A stretch of DNA of 64,000 bases. Source: JABDIY01 sp963803875 (GTDB lineage Bacteria; Actinomycetota; Acidimicrobiia; Acidimicrobiales; SZUA-35). Within the stretch, counting starts at the first letter, position 1. Every line of letters begins with the position of its first letter. A model generated the notes under the pieces. It was not told the DNA's origin. It saw nothing but the letters and a program-made list of their open reading frames with translations, and made no database searches. Where the stretch lies: positions 186,001 through 250,000 of the forward strand of contig CAWDOA010000008.1 in NCBI GenBank assembly GCA_963803875.1. Reading direction: 5' to 3'. The translations under genes were made by a program, and so were the position numbers. Below are positions 45,373 through 54,696 of this stretch, piece by piece.

Positions 45373-46775
45373 GCCCGTGCGACTCCGTCTCGACGGGCTG
45401 CCTCCGCCACCGCCGCGGCGACCTTCACCGGAACCGTCTTGTCGAACACTGACGGCACAACGAACTCAGAACAACGTTCGGCCGGCGTGACGCTGTCGGC
45501 GATTGCACGCGCCGCTGCCAGTTTCATTCCTTCGGTGATGTCGGTGGCCCACGCATCAAATGCTCCTCGAAAGATCCCGGGAAAAGCAAGCACGTTGTTG
45601 ATCTGGTTGGGGTAGTCCGATCGACCAGTAGCCATAACGCCGACGAGTCCTTCAACCTCTTCGGGAAGAATCTCCGGATCAGGGTTGGCCATGGCGAAAA
45701 TGATTGGATCAGCGGCCATGGTCCGAACGTCTTCGACCTTCAGAACTCCGGGTGCGCTCACCCCGATGAAGACGTCTGCACCGGAGATCACATCGGCCAG
45801 AGATCCCGTCCGTTTCCCCGGATTGGTGTTCTCCGCAAACCACTGCTTCGCCTCGTTCAGCCCACTACGGCCGTCGTAGATGGCTCCTTTGCTATCGGTG
45901 CCGATCAGACGGGGTACCCCTGCGTTCAGGAGGATCTTGCCGATGGCCAATCCGGCTGCGCCGATCCCGTTGATGACCACGGTGAGATCTTGTAGCGCCT
46001 TGCCAACCACCTGCACCGCATTCTCCAGCGCCGCCATGGCCACGACCGCGGTGCCGTGTTGATCATCGTGGAAGACCGGTATGTCGAGCCGTCGCTTGAG
46101 TTCAGACTCCACCAAGAACGCAGCAGGGGCCGCGATGTCTTCGAGATTGATCCCGCCGAACGTGGGAGCGATCCGAACGACGGTCTCGATGAGTTCCTCG
46201 GGCGAATCGACATCGAGCACGATCGGAAACCCGTCAACCCCGGCGAACTCCTTGAAGAGGAGGGCCTTGCCCTCCATGACCGGAAGCGCAGCTTTCGGTC
46301 CGATATCTCCGAGACCCAGCACCGCGGTGCCGTCGCTCACGATGGCGACGGTGTTCTTTCGCACGGTGTACTTGTCAGCCAACGACTCGTCCTCGACGAT
46401 CGCTTTGCAGACCCGAGCAACCCCGGGCGTGTACGCCATGGAAAGGTCATCGCGATCGCCAACCGCACACAGGGGAAGCACCTCGATCTTGCCGCCCTCG
46501 TGCATACGAAACGTCCGGTCATGCCAGTTGTGAAGCGTGACACGTTCAAGCGCATCGATCGCTGCTATCACCTCGGCCTGGTGTCCAACGCTGGAGCAGT
46601 TGACAACGATATCCCGCTCCAACTCCGGACCTTTGGCAACGAAGCCGTCGATGGCGAAGATGCTCCCGCCCGCTGCACCAATGGCAGTCGCCAGCTCGCC
46701 GAGCACCCCCGGCTTGTTTTCGAGGGTCACGTGCACCGATATTGAGTATTGGGTTGAAGGGGGCGTGTTGGGCAT
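45369..46775 (-). CDS. NAD(P)-dependent malic enzyme with N-terminal ACT domain
   Basis: A 468-residue protein. Residues about 10-85 form an ACT regulatory domain (VTLENKPGVLGELATAIGAAGG). The malic-enzyme core has AYTPGVARVCKAI, the catalytic Lys region GPKAALPVMEGKALLF, the metal-binding EDIAAP and FHDDQHGTA, and the dinucleotide-binding GIGAAGLAIGKIL. It converts malate to pyruvate. The ACT domain suggests amino-acid or other small-molecule control. The start is ATG 46775. Confidence 0.92.
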   Translation of the reverse strand: MPNTPPSTQYSISVHVTLENKPGVLGELATAIGAAGGSIFAIDGFVAKGPELERDIVVNCSSVGHQAEVIAAIDALERVTLHNWHDRTFRMHEGGKIEVLPLCAVGDRDDLSMAYTPGVARVCKAIVEDESLADKYTVRKNTVAIVSDGTAVLGLGDIGPKAALPVMEGKALLFKEFAGVDGFPIVLDVDSPEELIETVVRIAPTFGGINLEDIAAPAAFLVESELKRRLDIPVFHDDQHGTAVVAMAALENAVQVVGKALQDLTVVINGIGAAGLAIGKILLNAGVPRLIGTDSKGAIYDGRSGLNEAKQWFAENTNPGKRTGSLADVISGADVFIGVSAPGVLKVEDVRTMAADPIIFAMANPDPEILPEEVEGLVGVMATGRSDYPNQINNVLAFPGIFRGAFDAWATDITEGMKLAAARAIADSVTPAERCSEFVVPSVFDKTVPVKVAAAVAEAARRDGVARA

Positions 46776-46888
46776 GGGCACGATCGTATGCGCCGCCTCG
46801 AACCAGCCGATACGCAGGCCCTCGATTCGTCGTCGGTACCGAAAGCGTCGCGAGGGCGTATGGCCCCGGGAGCGATTACCCTCATCAC

Positions 46889-47527
46889 GTGGCCTTCCCA
46901 CCGGACATGCTCAATCACAACGAGCAGGTCGTCCTCGATCTACGCCCCCATTGGTGGTACTTTGCCAGACCGATCGCGCTCCTCGTTGGGGCGATGGCGT
47001 TGGGAATCCTGATGCTGGCATGGGACGCCCCACCAAACCTTCTCAACCTCGTAGCCGGCGTCGGGGTTGTCGTGGCCCTCGGGTGGTTCGGGCTGACCTA
47101 TCTGCGGTGGGCCACAACCAGCTTCGTGATCACCACCGATCGCTTGATCTCCCGTTCAGGCGTGCTCAATCGAAGCGGAGTGGAAATCCCGTTGGAGAAA
47201 GTCAACACCGTCTTCTTCCGCCAGACCATCTTCGAACGAATGATCAAGTCTGGCGACCTCGAAATCGAGTCGGCTTCAGAAGAGGGGACATCAGAGTTCA
47301 CCGACATTCGTCGACCTCTCAACGTGCAGAACGAGATCTATCGGCAGATGGAGAGCAACGAGAACCGCAAGTTCGACAGGGTTGGCCAGTCGATCAAGGA
47401 TCAATTGGGCGGTGGGAGCACATCGATTCCCGATCAAATAGCCCAGCTCGACCAGCTGCGGAAACGAGGCATCCTCACCGATGCCGAGTTCGATGCGAAG
47501 AAGGCCGAGCTGCTACGGCGGCTGTAA
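46889..47527 (+). CDS. PH-domain (bPH2) and SHOCT membrane protein
   Basis: A 212-residue protein with two membrane helices (about 24-46 and 53-72). A bacterial PH-like domain follows (FVITTDRLISRSGVLNRSGVEI, the usual DUF304 pattern), with a C-terminal SHOCT motif (LRKRGILTDAEFDAKKAELL). The start is GTG 46889 or ATG 46907. Such proteins are common in actinobacteria; their function is unknown, perhaps in membrane stress. Divergent from malic enzyme. Confidence 0.82.
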   Translation: MAFPPDMLNHNEQVVLDLRPHWWYFARPIALLVGAMALGILMLAWDAPPNLLNLVAGVGVVVALGWFGLTYLRWATTSFVITTDRLISRSGVLNRSGVEIPLEKVNTVFFRQTIFERMIKSGDLEIESASEEGTSEFTDIRRPLNVQNEIYRQMESNENRKFDRVGQSIKDQLGGGSTSIPDQIAQLDQLRKRGILTDAEFDAKKAELLRRL

Positions 47528-47631
47528 TATCGATTCCTCCGGTCGCTCCAAGCGCTTCGCTACATGGCCCGAAGTAACCGGACACCAAAGCGAGGCGGGG
47601 GCGCGCGGAATCGAAAGTATGGTTCGAGGCA

Positions 47632-49599
47632 ATGGATTCGGAACGTTTGCTGGACGGCCTCAACGAGGCACAAGTCGCAGCCGTCACATCCTCGGGCGGG
47701 CCCCTGGTGGTTCACGCCGGTGCTGGCTCGGGCAAGACACGTGTCCTCACCCGAAGAATCGCTTACCGAATTCATACCGGCGAAACCGACCCTCGTTATG
47801 TTCTCTCGCTCACCTTCACCCGAAAGGCCGCCAACGAGCTTCAGAACCGGCTCCGCCAATTGGGCCTGAGGGACCAAGTGGTGGCTGGAACATTCCACAG
47901 CGTCGCACTGACCCAACTTCGCCGCCGGTGGGAAGAGCGCGGGATCGAGCCGCCGACCATGCTCGACCGGAAGTACGCGATGGTTGCTCAACTTCTCGGC
48001 CGTCGCAAAGACATCGAGATCGCCGATGTGATCGGCGAAATGGAATGGGCTCGGGCCCGCATGATCGAGCCCGATTATTATCACTCCGAGGCAGAGAAGG
48101 CGGGCCGGACTCCTCCGATCAGCGCCGACGAATTCGTCGATCTCATGGAGCGATACGCCCAGGTGAAGAAACGTCGCCGACTGATCGACTTCGACGATCT
48201 GCTTTCTCTCGCGATTCGTGACCTGCGCGCCGATCACGGTTACGCCGAAGCGGTCCGTTGGCGCCACCGCCACCTCTACGTCGACGAGTTTCAGGACGTG
48301 AACCCTCTGCAGAATGCACTGCTGAACGAATGGAGGGGCGACAACGACGACCTCTTCATCGTTGGCGACCCCAACCAGGCCATCTACGGCTGGAACGGCG
48401 CCAATCCGTTTCTCATCACCGACTTTCCCCAACGTGAACCCAAGACCACGGTTATCCGGCTGAACGACAACTATCGCTCAAGTGCGCAGATACTCACCCT
48501 GGCCAAGGCTGCACTGGCCGGCAAAGGCGGAGACCTCGTACCCCACCACAATGACGGTCCGGTTCCCACTGTCACTGCATACGAAAACGAAGCTGAGGAG
48601 GCCAAAGCTGTGGCCGAGTCGGTCCGTCGCTCCCAAGACCCCGCCGAGGGATGGAACGGCCAGGCCGTGTTGGTTCGAACCAACGCTCAACTGGTTGTCA
48701 TCGAACAGGCACTTGCCGCCGCGGGAATCCCGGTTCGTATGCGAGGCGGCAAGGGGCCACTTGCCACGCCCGAGGTGAAGGAGATCATTCGCCGAATCGG
48801 CCGTCCGGGCATCGATTTCGTCCGAGCGGTCGAAGCATTCGCAGACGAACTCGAAGACCCGCCCGAAGACCAAACACCCAACGAGGCAGAGCGGCACGCC
48901 AACCGCGAGGCACTACTCCGTCTTGTTCGGGATTACCTGGCTATGGACCAGCGTCCGACCGGTCCGGACTTCTTGGCCTGGCTCGCCACGGTCCAGGCCA
49001 ACGAGGTTCACCGCAATGCCGATGCTGTTGACCTGTCGACATTCCATGGTGCCAAGGGACTCGAGTGGCCGGTGGTCCACATCAGTGGGCTGGAGCAAGG
49101 CTTCGTCCCAATCAGCTACGCCGAAACCGGCGCCCAGCTCGCCGAAGAACGACGTCTTCTGTACGTTGCGGTGACGCGAGCCCAGCGAGAACTCCACCTC
49201 AGCTTCGCACAGGAGCGAACCTTTCGCACCAAGCCGTCGACCCGTCGACCGTCCCCCTACCTGGGAGAGATCGAGCGAGCCATCGAGCATCTCCGCAAGG
49301 GGCTCGACCCAACCAAGTACAAGGTGATGGCCAGGCAAGCAAGGAAATCACTGGGCAAGACCAAACCGAAAGACACCGGCAACGACGACCCGCTGTTCAT
49401 TGAACTTCGATCGTGGCGGTATGCCCAAAGCAAGGCTCACGACGTTCCCGCCTACGTGGTTCTCAACGACGCCACTCTCAAGGCGATCGCAGCCAAGCGT
49501 CCCAGTTCGCGGGGACAGCTGGCCGGAATCAGCGGGATCGGTCCAACCAAGCTGGAGAAGTACGGCGACGCGATATTGAAGATCGTACAGAAGGCGTGA
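47632..49599 (+). CDS. UvrD2-type superfamily I DNA helicase with HRDC domain
   Basis: A 655-residue SF1 helicase. The Q-motif LNEAQ precedes Walker A GAGSGKT at 30-36. LTFTRKAANEL (motif Ia), VDEFQDVN (II), VGDPNQAIYGWNGA (III), NYRSS (IV), TFHGAKGLEWPVV (V) and YVAVTRA (VI) are all present. A C-terminal HRDC domain (RSWRYAQSKAHDVPAYVVL, ISGIGPTKLEKYG) marks the actinobacterial UvrD2 class rather than PcrA. It should act in DNA repair or replication. The start is ATG 47632. Confidence 0.9.
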   Translation: MDSERLLDGLNEAQVAAVTSSGGPLVVHAGAGSGKTRVLTRRIAYRIHTGETDPRYVLSLTFTRKAANELQNRLRQLGLRDQVVAGTFHSVALTQLRRRWEERGIEPPTMLDRKYAMVAQLLGRRKDIEIADVIGEMEWARARMIEPDYYHSEAEKAGRTPPISADEFVDLMERYAQVKKRRRLIDFDDLLSLAIRDLRADHGYAEAVRWRHRHLYVDEFQDVNPLQNALLNEWRGDNDDLFIVGDPNQAIYGWNGANPFLITDFPQREPKTTVIRLNDNYRSSAQILTLAKAALAGKGGDLVPHHNDGPVPTVTAYENEAEEAKAVAESVRRSQDPAEGWNGQAVLVRTNAQLVVIEQALAAAGIPVRMRGGKGPLATPEVKEIIRRIGRPGIDFVRAVEAFADELEDPPEDQTPNEAERHANREALLRLVRDYLAMDQRPTGPDFLAWLATVQANEVHRNADAVDLSTFHGAKGLEWPVVHISGLEQGFVPISYAETGAQLAEERRLLYVAVTRAQRELHLSFAQERTFRTKPSTRRPSPYLGEIERAIEHLRKGLDPTKYKVMARQARKSLGKTKPKDTGNDDPLFIELRSWRYAQSKAHDVPAYVVLNDATLKAIAAKRPSSRGQLAGISGIGPTKLEKYGDAILKIVQKA

Positions 49600-49613
49600 A
49601 ACCAAAAAGGACG

Positions 49614-49643
49614 TGTTACCGAACGCTGCTGCGTTCGGTAACA
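49614..49643 (+). terminator. Bidirectional terminator hairpin after uvrD2
   Basis: TGTTACCGAACGC (49614-49626) pairs perfectly with GCGTTCGGTAACA (49631-49643) around a TGCT loop. It lies between the convergent uvrD2 and secreted-protein genes, so it could end transcription from both sides. There is no long T tract on either strand. Confidence 0.7.
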
Positions 49644-49663
49644 ATCCTGGGGTGATTCGGGAA

Positions 49664-50503
49664 CTATGCGTCAGCCGAGTCAGCGGCCTGGGCGCCCCGG
49701 CGGCCGAAGTGGCGGCCACGACCGGAACGTTCCAGCGGTCGTTCGGAGTTCACCCGGTCTTCGATACGTTCGCTCATATCCTCCAGGATCGAGTTCGCTT
49801 GGTCCTCGGTGATGTCGCCGGACTCCAACTTCTCTTCCACCCGGGCCTCGGCCTCAGCGACCAACGCATCCACGAGGTCGTCGGTCTCAACTCCCTGGGC
49901 TTGAGCGAGCTCGGCCAGAGTGCTTCCAGCTTCGAACCCTTCGCGAATCTCCTGAGGGGTCATCTCGAGGAGTTCTGAGACGATCTCTGAGCCCTCGCCG
50001 CGGCCGCGCCGACCTCGCCCTTCCCTAATCGGTCGCTCGGCGTAGACCCGTTCAGAGATCCGGTCCCGCAAACCATCGAGAAACCGATCGGCCTGGTCTT
50101 GGGTGATGTCGCCGGCGTCGAGACGTTCGGCAACGTGGGTCTCGGCTTCGGCTACCAAGGCATCGATGAGGTCGGTGGCCGGTACATTCTGGGCTTCGGA
50201 AAGTTCGGCCAGCGTTGTGCCCTCGAGGAATGCCTCCCGCATCTGCTCAGGTGTCAGACCGAGGAGTTCGGAGACGAATTCGGAGGTGTGTTTCAGGATG
50301 CCACGGGGATGGCGATGCCGAGCGGCGTCGGCCTGCTCGGACTCGGGGGTTGGGCTTTCGGGGGCCTCAGACTCGTTGTCCTGCGCCCCGGCCAGAGACG
50401 GCAGTACCGTCAGGCCACCCACAAGGGCGGCGGTGGTTACGGCAACCCCGGCCAATCCGGTGCGGACCGTGGAGCGTTTGGAGGTGTTGGTTGGGCTGTT
50501 CAT
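49664..50503 (-). CDS. Secreted protein with two internal repeats
   Basis: A 279-residue protein. The signal peptide is VAVTTAALVGGLTVLPSLAGA, with likely cleavage after AGA near residue 40. An acidic Pro/Glu linker follows. Two copies of a roughly 80-residue helical module lie at about 70-150 and 172-250, each with LTPEQMRE-like or MTPQEIRE, an AELxxAQxV segment, VAEAE and GDITxDQA. An Arg/Gly-rich segment separates them. It resembles uncharacterised actinobacterial exported proteins. No catalytic motif is visible, so a structural or binding role is likelier. Confidence 0.65.
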   Translation of the reverse strand: MNSPTNTSKRSTVRTGLAGVAVTTAALVGGLTVLPSLAGAQDNESEAPESPTPESEQADAARHRHPRGILKHTSEFVSELLGLTPEQMREAFLEGTTLAELSEAQNVPATDLIDALVAEAETHVAERLDAGDITQDQADRFLDGLRDRISERVYAERPIREGRGRRGRGEGSEIVSELLEMTPQEIREGFEAGSTLAELAQAQGVETDDLVDALVAEAEARVEEKLESGDITEDQANSILEDMSERIEDRVNSERPLERSGRGRHFGRRGAQAADSADA

Positions 50504-50569
50504 GCTGTGCAGTGTGGACGACTCGGCTGAACCCTGTCTGAACGGCTGAACCGAAGCTGTATACCCTGT

Positions 50570-51664
50570 TCAGGGCCACACAGGAAAGCCTGGGAACGTG
50601 CTGACCGGAGGCGGCGGCGTCGAAGAGTCGGTGAGCAACCGGACCGATCCTTCCGACAGATCAACTTCCACGAGGTCGAGCAAGGCCTCGGTTCCGGGGT
50701 GCTGGACTGTGGTGACGAATCTGGTCCCGTCAGCGGACCATGCTGGCGCAGACGCGGTGATCGACCAATCTGAGGGCAGCGGCGCCACGGTCGCCATACC
50801 GAGGGCCGGATCCACCAGACGCAGTGAGGCAGCAACACCAACCGCTATCAGCCCAGCTGGCGACCACGAAACTCCCGTGATCAACTCCGGTGGATCGGCA
50901 AGTTTGATCGAGCGGATCTCACCGGTTGCCAATTCGAGAACGCTCAACTCACCCGAAAACCCGTCGGCCCATGCCAAGAAACGGCCGCTCGGGTCGAATG
51001 CTGGATCAGCGAAGGTTCCCCTGAACTCGGTGCCACCCAGCGCAACCGATTGTTCACCATGGAACTCGATCGAGCCATCGATCCTCTCGATCACCACCAC
51101 CCGAAAGGTGTCATGTCTGCCGGGGCTACGTTCTCTGGAAGCAACCGCAAGCAAGGTGGCGTCGGGAGAAAACCGGGCGATCCCTAGTACGTCCTGACCA
51201 TCCGGGAGGTCGTAGCGACTGAACACCGGGCTGGACCGCTCCTGACTCGCGGCGATGTCGACCACAACCAGAGCGGAGCGGTCGGACACGAGGAGTTCTG
51301 CACTCCGAGAACTCCAATCGAGCGGTCCAGACAACTGGTTCATCGGCACGGTTAGGGCTACGGATCCGTCGGCACGACGAAGCACGATCACCCCACCGGG
51401 TTCGGCGAATGCGATCCGGGTGCGATCCGGTGACAGGACCGGTTGGGTGAGCGGTCGAACCGAATTGCCGAAGTCGGCAAAGGACCCGTCAAGACCGATC
51501 GAACAACCGGTCAGTTCGTTGGGCGCTCCCTCATCGTCGCCGCAGATCAGGTACACCCGATCGGAGTCGAATCGCACTGGCAGCGCCGGACCATCGCCGC
51601 CACTGGAACTGCACGCCGACAGGGCCAACAGTGCGAGGGACACCGCGATGCCGCGGCTACTCAC
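50570..51664 (-). CDS. Lipoprotein with beta-propeller-like repeats
   Basis: A 364-residue lipoprotein. From GTG 51664 the signal reads MSSRGIAVSLALLALSAC, with the lipidated Cys in a good lipobox. The body has repeated FSPDATLLAVASR, FDPSGRFLAWADG and WSADGTRFVTTV units typical of WD40/TolB-like propellers. A longer frame exists to 51724, but this start gives a proper lipoprotein signal and overlaps the antiporter stop by eight bases, implying coupling. It is probably a surface-exposed binding protein. Confidence 0.7.
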   Translation of the reverse strand: MSSRGIAVSLALLALSACSSSGGDGPALPVRFDSDRVYLICGDDEGAPNELTGCSIGLDGSFADFGNSVRPLTQPVLSPDRTRIAFAEPGGVIVLRRADGSVALTVPMNQLSGPLDWSSRSAELLVSDRSALVVVDIAASQERSSPVFSRYDLPDGQDVLGIARFSPDATLLAVASRERSPGRHDTFRVVVIERIDGSIEFHGEQSVALGGTEFRGTFADPAFDPSGRFLAWADGFSGELSVLELATGEIRSIKLADPPELITGVSWSPAGLIAVGVAASLRLVDPALGMATVAPLPSDWSITASAPAWSADGTRFVTTVQHPGTEALLDLVEVDLSEGSVRLLTDSSTPPPPVSTFPGFPVWP

Positions 51665-53876
51665 TGGCGGGAAGGACCACCACCACGACGGTCTGCGGCG
51701 CGCTCTCGAGAACAGACTGGACATTTTGACCCAGAAAGGCTCGGCCCTCCAGCCGCCGCACCTCTGCGCCGACGATGATCAGATCTGCGTCGATCTGATT
51801 GGCATGGCGCATGATCTCTCCACTCACGCTGGGGGCGAACCGGGTTTGAGTCTTGTAATTCGCCCGAAGTTCCTGGGCCTGTGCAGCGGCATTGGCGAGC
51901 ACGCTGGCAGCGGCATCCTTGGAGTTGGCAATTGCGGCGTCGCGGATGCGGTCGACCAATCCCACGCCACCAACGCCAACGGGGGTGTCTTGATAGATCA
52001 CATGACTCAGCATCAATTGGGTTCCGAGGTTGGCGGACAGATTGCCCGCCAATTCGAGAGCGGCGCGGCTCGATTGTGAGCCGGTGACCGGCACCAGCGC
52101 CCGAGCGAAAATCCCCGGCAAGCGATTGCCTGTGTTTCGTGCCCGCCGAACCAGGACGATCGGGATCTGCAGCTGACTCAACAGATCGTCAGCCAACTGG
52201 GACAGGACGGCGCCGCCCCGATCGGCGATTCCGACGGCCGCTACCGAATAGCCGAGCTTCGACTGGGCGATGAGAGCCTCGGCAGCATTGCTGTCGGCGG
52301 CACCGACGAATTCGCAATCGCGACCGAACATGGTGTTCGTGATCGGCTCGAGATCCGGAGCGGTTCCGTCACCGTCGTTGATGGCGACCACGGTGGCGCC
52401 CTGATCCGAGGGCCATGCGAAGTGAACGACCTGCGAGGCGACGATCGAGCTCTTTGATCCTTCCGAGGGAATGAGGATCCGTCCACCCCGGACAACAAGG
52501 TTCTTGGCCAACGTCGCCTCGCGCGCCAGTCGTTCGCGTTCGGCGACCGACCCCTCGAGGTTCTGGGCGAGCAACCGAACACCGACCGACGCCAAGAACG
52601 AAGTGATGAGCGGAATGATCACGATCATCGTGAACGCCGTCTCATTGAAGATACCGAGGCTCAACGCGACCGTTGCGATGATGATCTCCAAGGCTCCCCT
52701 GGCGTTCAGCCCCGCACCCAGAATCAAGCCCTCGCGGGTCGAAAGACCCCCCAACATGGCGCCACCGAATGCACCCAGAAACTTCAGCCCCAGAGCCACC
52801 GCCAGGAGGATTGCCGTCCACGTCAAGGCACTACCCCGCAACAGTCCGAGGTCGACACGAAGCCCGGCCGTGGCGAAGAACAACGGAGCGAAGACCACCG
52901 ATGTGAGATCTTCGACAACGTGGGCGGCCTCGGCTTGTTGATAGCGGCTGCGAGCCAGCACCACTCCCGCTACGAACGTACCCAAAACCGCCTCGACGCC
53001 GAGCAACTGGGTAATCACTCCGAACACGAACATGGCAGCGAGCGCAACCGTGAGCGCTCCCTGAAGATTCGCTCCGTCCCGGCGAACCGCTCGGAGGGAC
53101 GCATCGATCACGCGCTGTCCAATGGTGAGGGATCCGACGAGGAACGCGATCAGACCCAGGACGGTGAGACCACTGCCCACGATGTTGAACCCACCGGAAA
53201 CGGCGAGACCCGATATCACTCCCAAGATGATCCAGCCGACCAGATCGTTGGCCATTCCGGCCGCGACGGTTATTTGGCCTACGTCGCGGCGCATCAAGTT
53301 GAGATCGCTGAGGACCTTGGCGACCACGGCCAGCGCTGAGACGGCAACACTGACGGCAATGAAGAGGGTGACGGTCAGCCGATCGGCACCGTCGCCCCAG
53401 AACTGCTCCGGGACTTGGGATCCCACAACGAGGCCACCGGCGAATGGCACAAGAATCGAACCTGCGGTGACCAACAATGCCGGCCGCCCGAGCCGGGTGA
53501 TCAGATTGAGGTCGGTCTCAAAACCGGCGACAACCAGCAAGAAAGCAGCGCTGAACCAGCTGACTCCCAGAAGAAGGAGACTGCCTTGAACACCGCCCGA
53601 TTCGTATCCGGGGAGCAACCAGTCGAACCCATCGCCCCACACCACACCGAAGATCGACGGTCCGAGCAGGAGACCCGCAGACAACTCTCCGACAACCGAA
53701 GGAAGGCCCGCACGCCGCGAGAGCGCACCGAGGATTCGCGCCGTCGCCCACAATGCAAGAATCTCGACCCAGAACACCAACAATTCGTGATGCGGGATGT
53801 TGATGAGACGTTGGCCCTCCTCTACCTCGGCTGCGGCGGCAGCAAACAACGGGACCGAAGCATGAAACATGATCAT
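51657..53876 (-). CDS. Kef-type cation/proton antiporter with C-terminal USP domain
   Basis: A 739-residue protein. About 12 helices form a CPA2 (KefB/NhaS-like) monovalent cation:proton antiporter: GLPSVVGELSAGLLLGPSIFG, then AGMANDLVGWI with the Asn-Asp pair needed for exchange, and GAGLNARGALEIIIATVAL. The C-terminal half is soluble and includes a universal-stress-like domain (RALVPVTGSQSSRAALELA, DLIIVGAEVRR). It overlaps xthA at its start (ATGA) and the lipoprotein gene at its end. Confidence 0.85.
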   Translation of the reverse strand: MIMFHASVPLFAAAAAEVEEGQRLINIPHHELLVFWVEILALWATARILGALSRRAGLPSVVGELSAGLLLGPSIFGVVWGDGFDWLLPGYESGGVQGSLLLLGVSWFSAAFLLVVAGFETDLNLITRLGRPALLVTAGSILVPFAGGLVVGSQVPEQFWGDGADRLTVTLFIAVSVAVSALAVVAKVLSDLNLMRRDVGQITVAAGMANDLVGWIILGVISGLAVSGGFNIVGSGLTVLGLIAFLVGSLTIGQRVIDASLRAVRRDGANLQGALTVALAAMFVFGVITQLLGVEAVLGTFVAGVVLARSRYQQAEAAHVVEDLTSVVFAPLFFATAGLRVDLGLLRGSALTWTAILLAVALGLKFLGAFGGAMLGGLSTREGLILGAGLNARGALEIIIATVALSLGIFNETAFTMIVIIPLITSFLASVGVRLLAQNLEGSVAERERLAREATLAKNLVVRGGRILIPSEGSKSSIVASQVVHFAWPSDQGATVVAINDGDGTAPDLEPITNTMFGRDCEFVGAADSNAAEALIAQSKLGYSVAAVGIADRGGAVLSQLADDLLSQLQIPIVLVRRARNTGNRLPGIFARALVPVTGSQSSRAALELAGNLSANLGTQLMLSHVIYQDTPVGVGGVGLVDRIRDAAIANSKDAAASVLANAAAQAQELRANYKTQTRFAPSVSGEIMRHANQIDADLIIVGAEVRRLEGRAFLGQNVQSVLESAPQTVVVVVLPASE

Positions 53877-54655
53877 GCAGCGTCCACCCGATAGCCCGCC
53901 ACCACCGGCGCATGGTCGCTGGGTTTGGTGCCTTTGCGGGCATTTCGATCGATGATGTCAAGAAACGAGGAGTCTGCGAGAGAGCGGGAAGCCAGTAGGA
54001 AGTCGATTCGCATCCCCTCCCGTTTATGAAATCTGCCTGCCTGATAGTCGTAGTAGCTGAAGAGCTTCTCTTCGGGGTGCTGTTGCCTGAACGTGTCGAC
54101 CAGTCCCCACTCCTTCACGCCAGCGAGAGCAGATCGTTCTTCGGGAGTCACGTGGGTTGAGGTTGCGAACAGCTTGGGATCCCAGACATCGGCATCGGTG
54201 GGAGCGATATTCCAGTCGCCGGCAACCACTACCTTGTCCTCGGGTGAAGCGGTCAGGCGGAGGTGCTCGGTGAGACGCTGCAACCACGACAGCTTGTAGT
54301 GAAAGTGGTCGTGTCCGATCTCTCGACCGTTGGGTACGTAGACGCTGTGGACTCGCACGCCTCCGCAAGTCGCAGAGATCAAGCGAGCATCAGGATCGGG
54401 TTCGATGCCCGGACCGAATCCGTTGATCGGATCCTGCACTCCAACACGAGAAAGAATGGCAACGCCATTCCACTGATTGAAGCCGTGATGAACCGACTGA
54501 TAACCCAGACCTTCAAAGACCGAAGCGGGGAACACATCGTCTTTCATCTTCGTTTCCTGCATACACAAAACGTCGGGCTGAACATCACTCAACCATTCCT
54601 CCACCCGAGGCAGCCTCGCCTTGAGCGAGTTCACGTTCCACGTCGCAATGATCAC
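53873..54655 (-). CDS. xthA: Exodeoxyribonuclease III (AP endonuclease)
   Basis: A 260-residue AP endonuclease/exonuclease III that starts repair at abasic sites. All motifs are visible: ATWNVNSLKARL, MQETKMKDD (metal-binding Glu), VYVPNGREIGHDHF, GDWNIAPTDADVWDP (catalytic Asp/Asn), RIDFLLASR and SDHAPV (catalytic His). The frame is longer upstream, but GTG 54655 gives the standard N-terminus. It is divergent from kgd with 41 bases between, and overlaps the antiporter gene by four bases. Confidence 0.93.
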   Translation of the reverse strand: MIIATWNVNSLKARLPRVEEWLSDVQPDVLCMQETKMKDDVFPASVFEGLGYQSVHHGFNQWNGVAILSRVGVQDPINGFGPGIEPDPDARLISATCGGVRVHSVYVPNGREIGHDHFHYKLSWLQRLTEHLRLTASPEDKVVVAGDWNIAPTDADVWDPKLFATSTHVTPEERSALAGVKEWGLVDTFRQQHPEEKLFSYYDYQAGRFHKREGMRIDFLLASRSLADSSFLDIIDRNARKGTKPSDHAPVVAGYRVDAA

Positions 54656-54696
54656 AGGACTCCAGACACTAGTACCCACAGGAGTAGCCTGACGGG

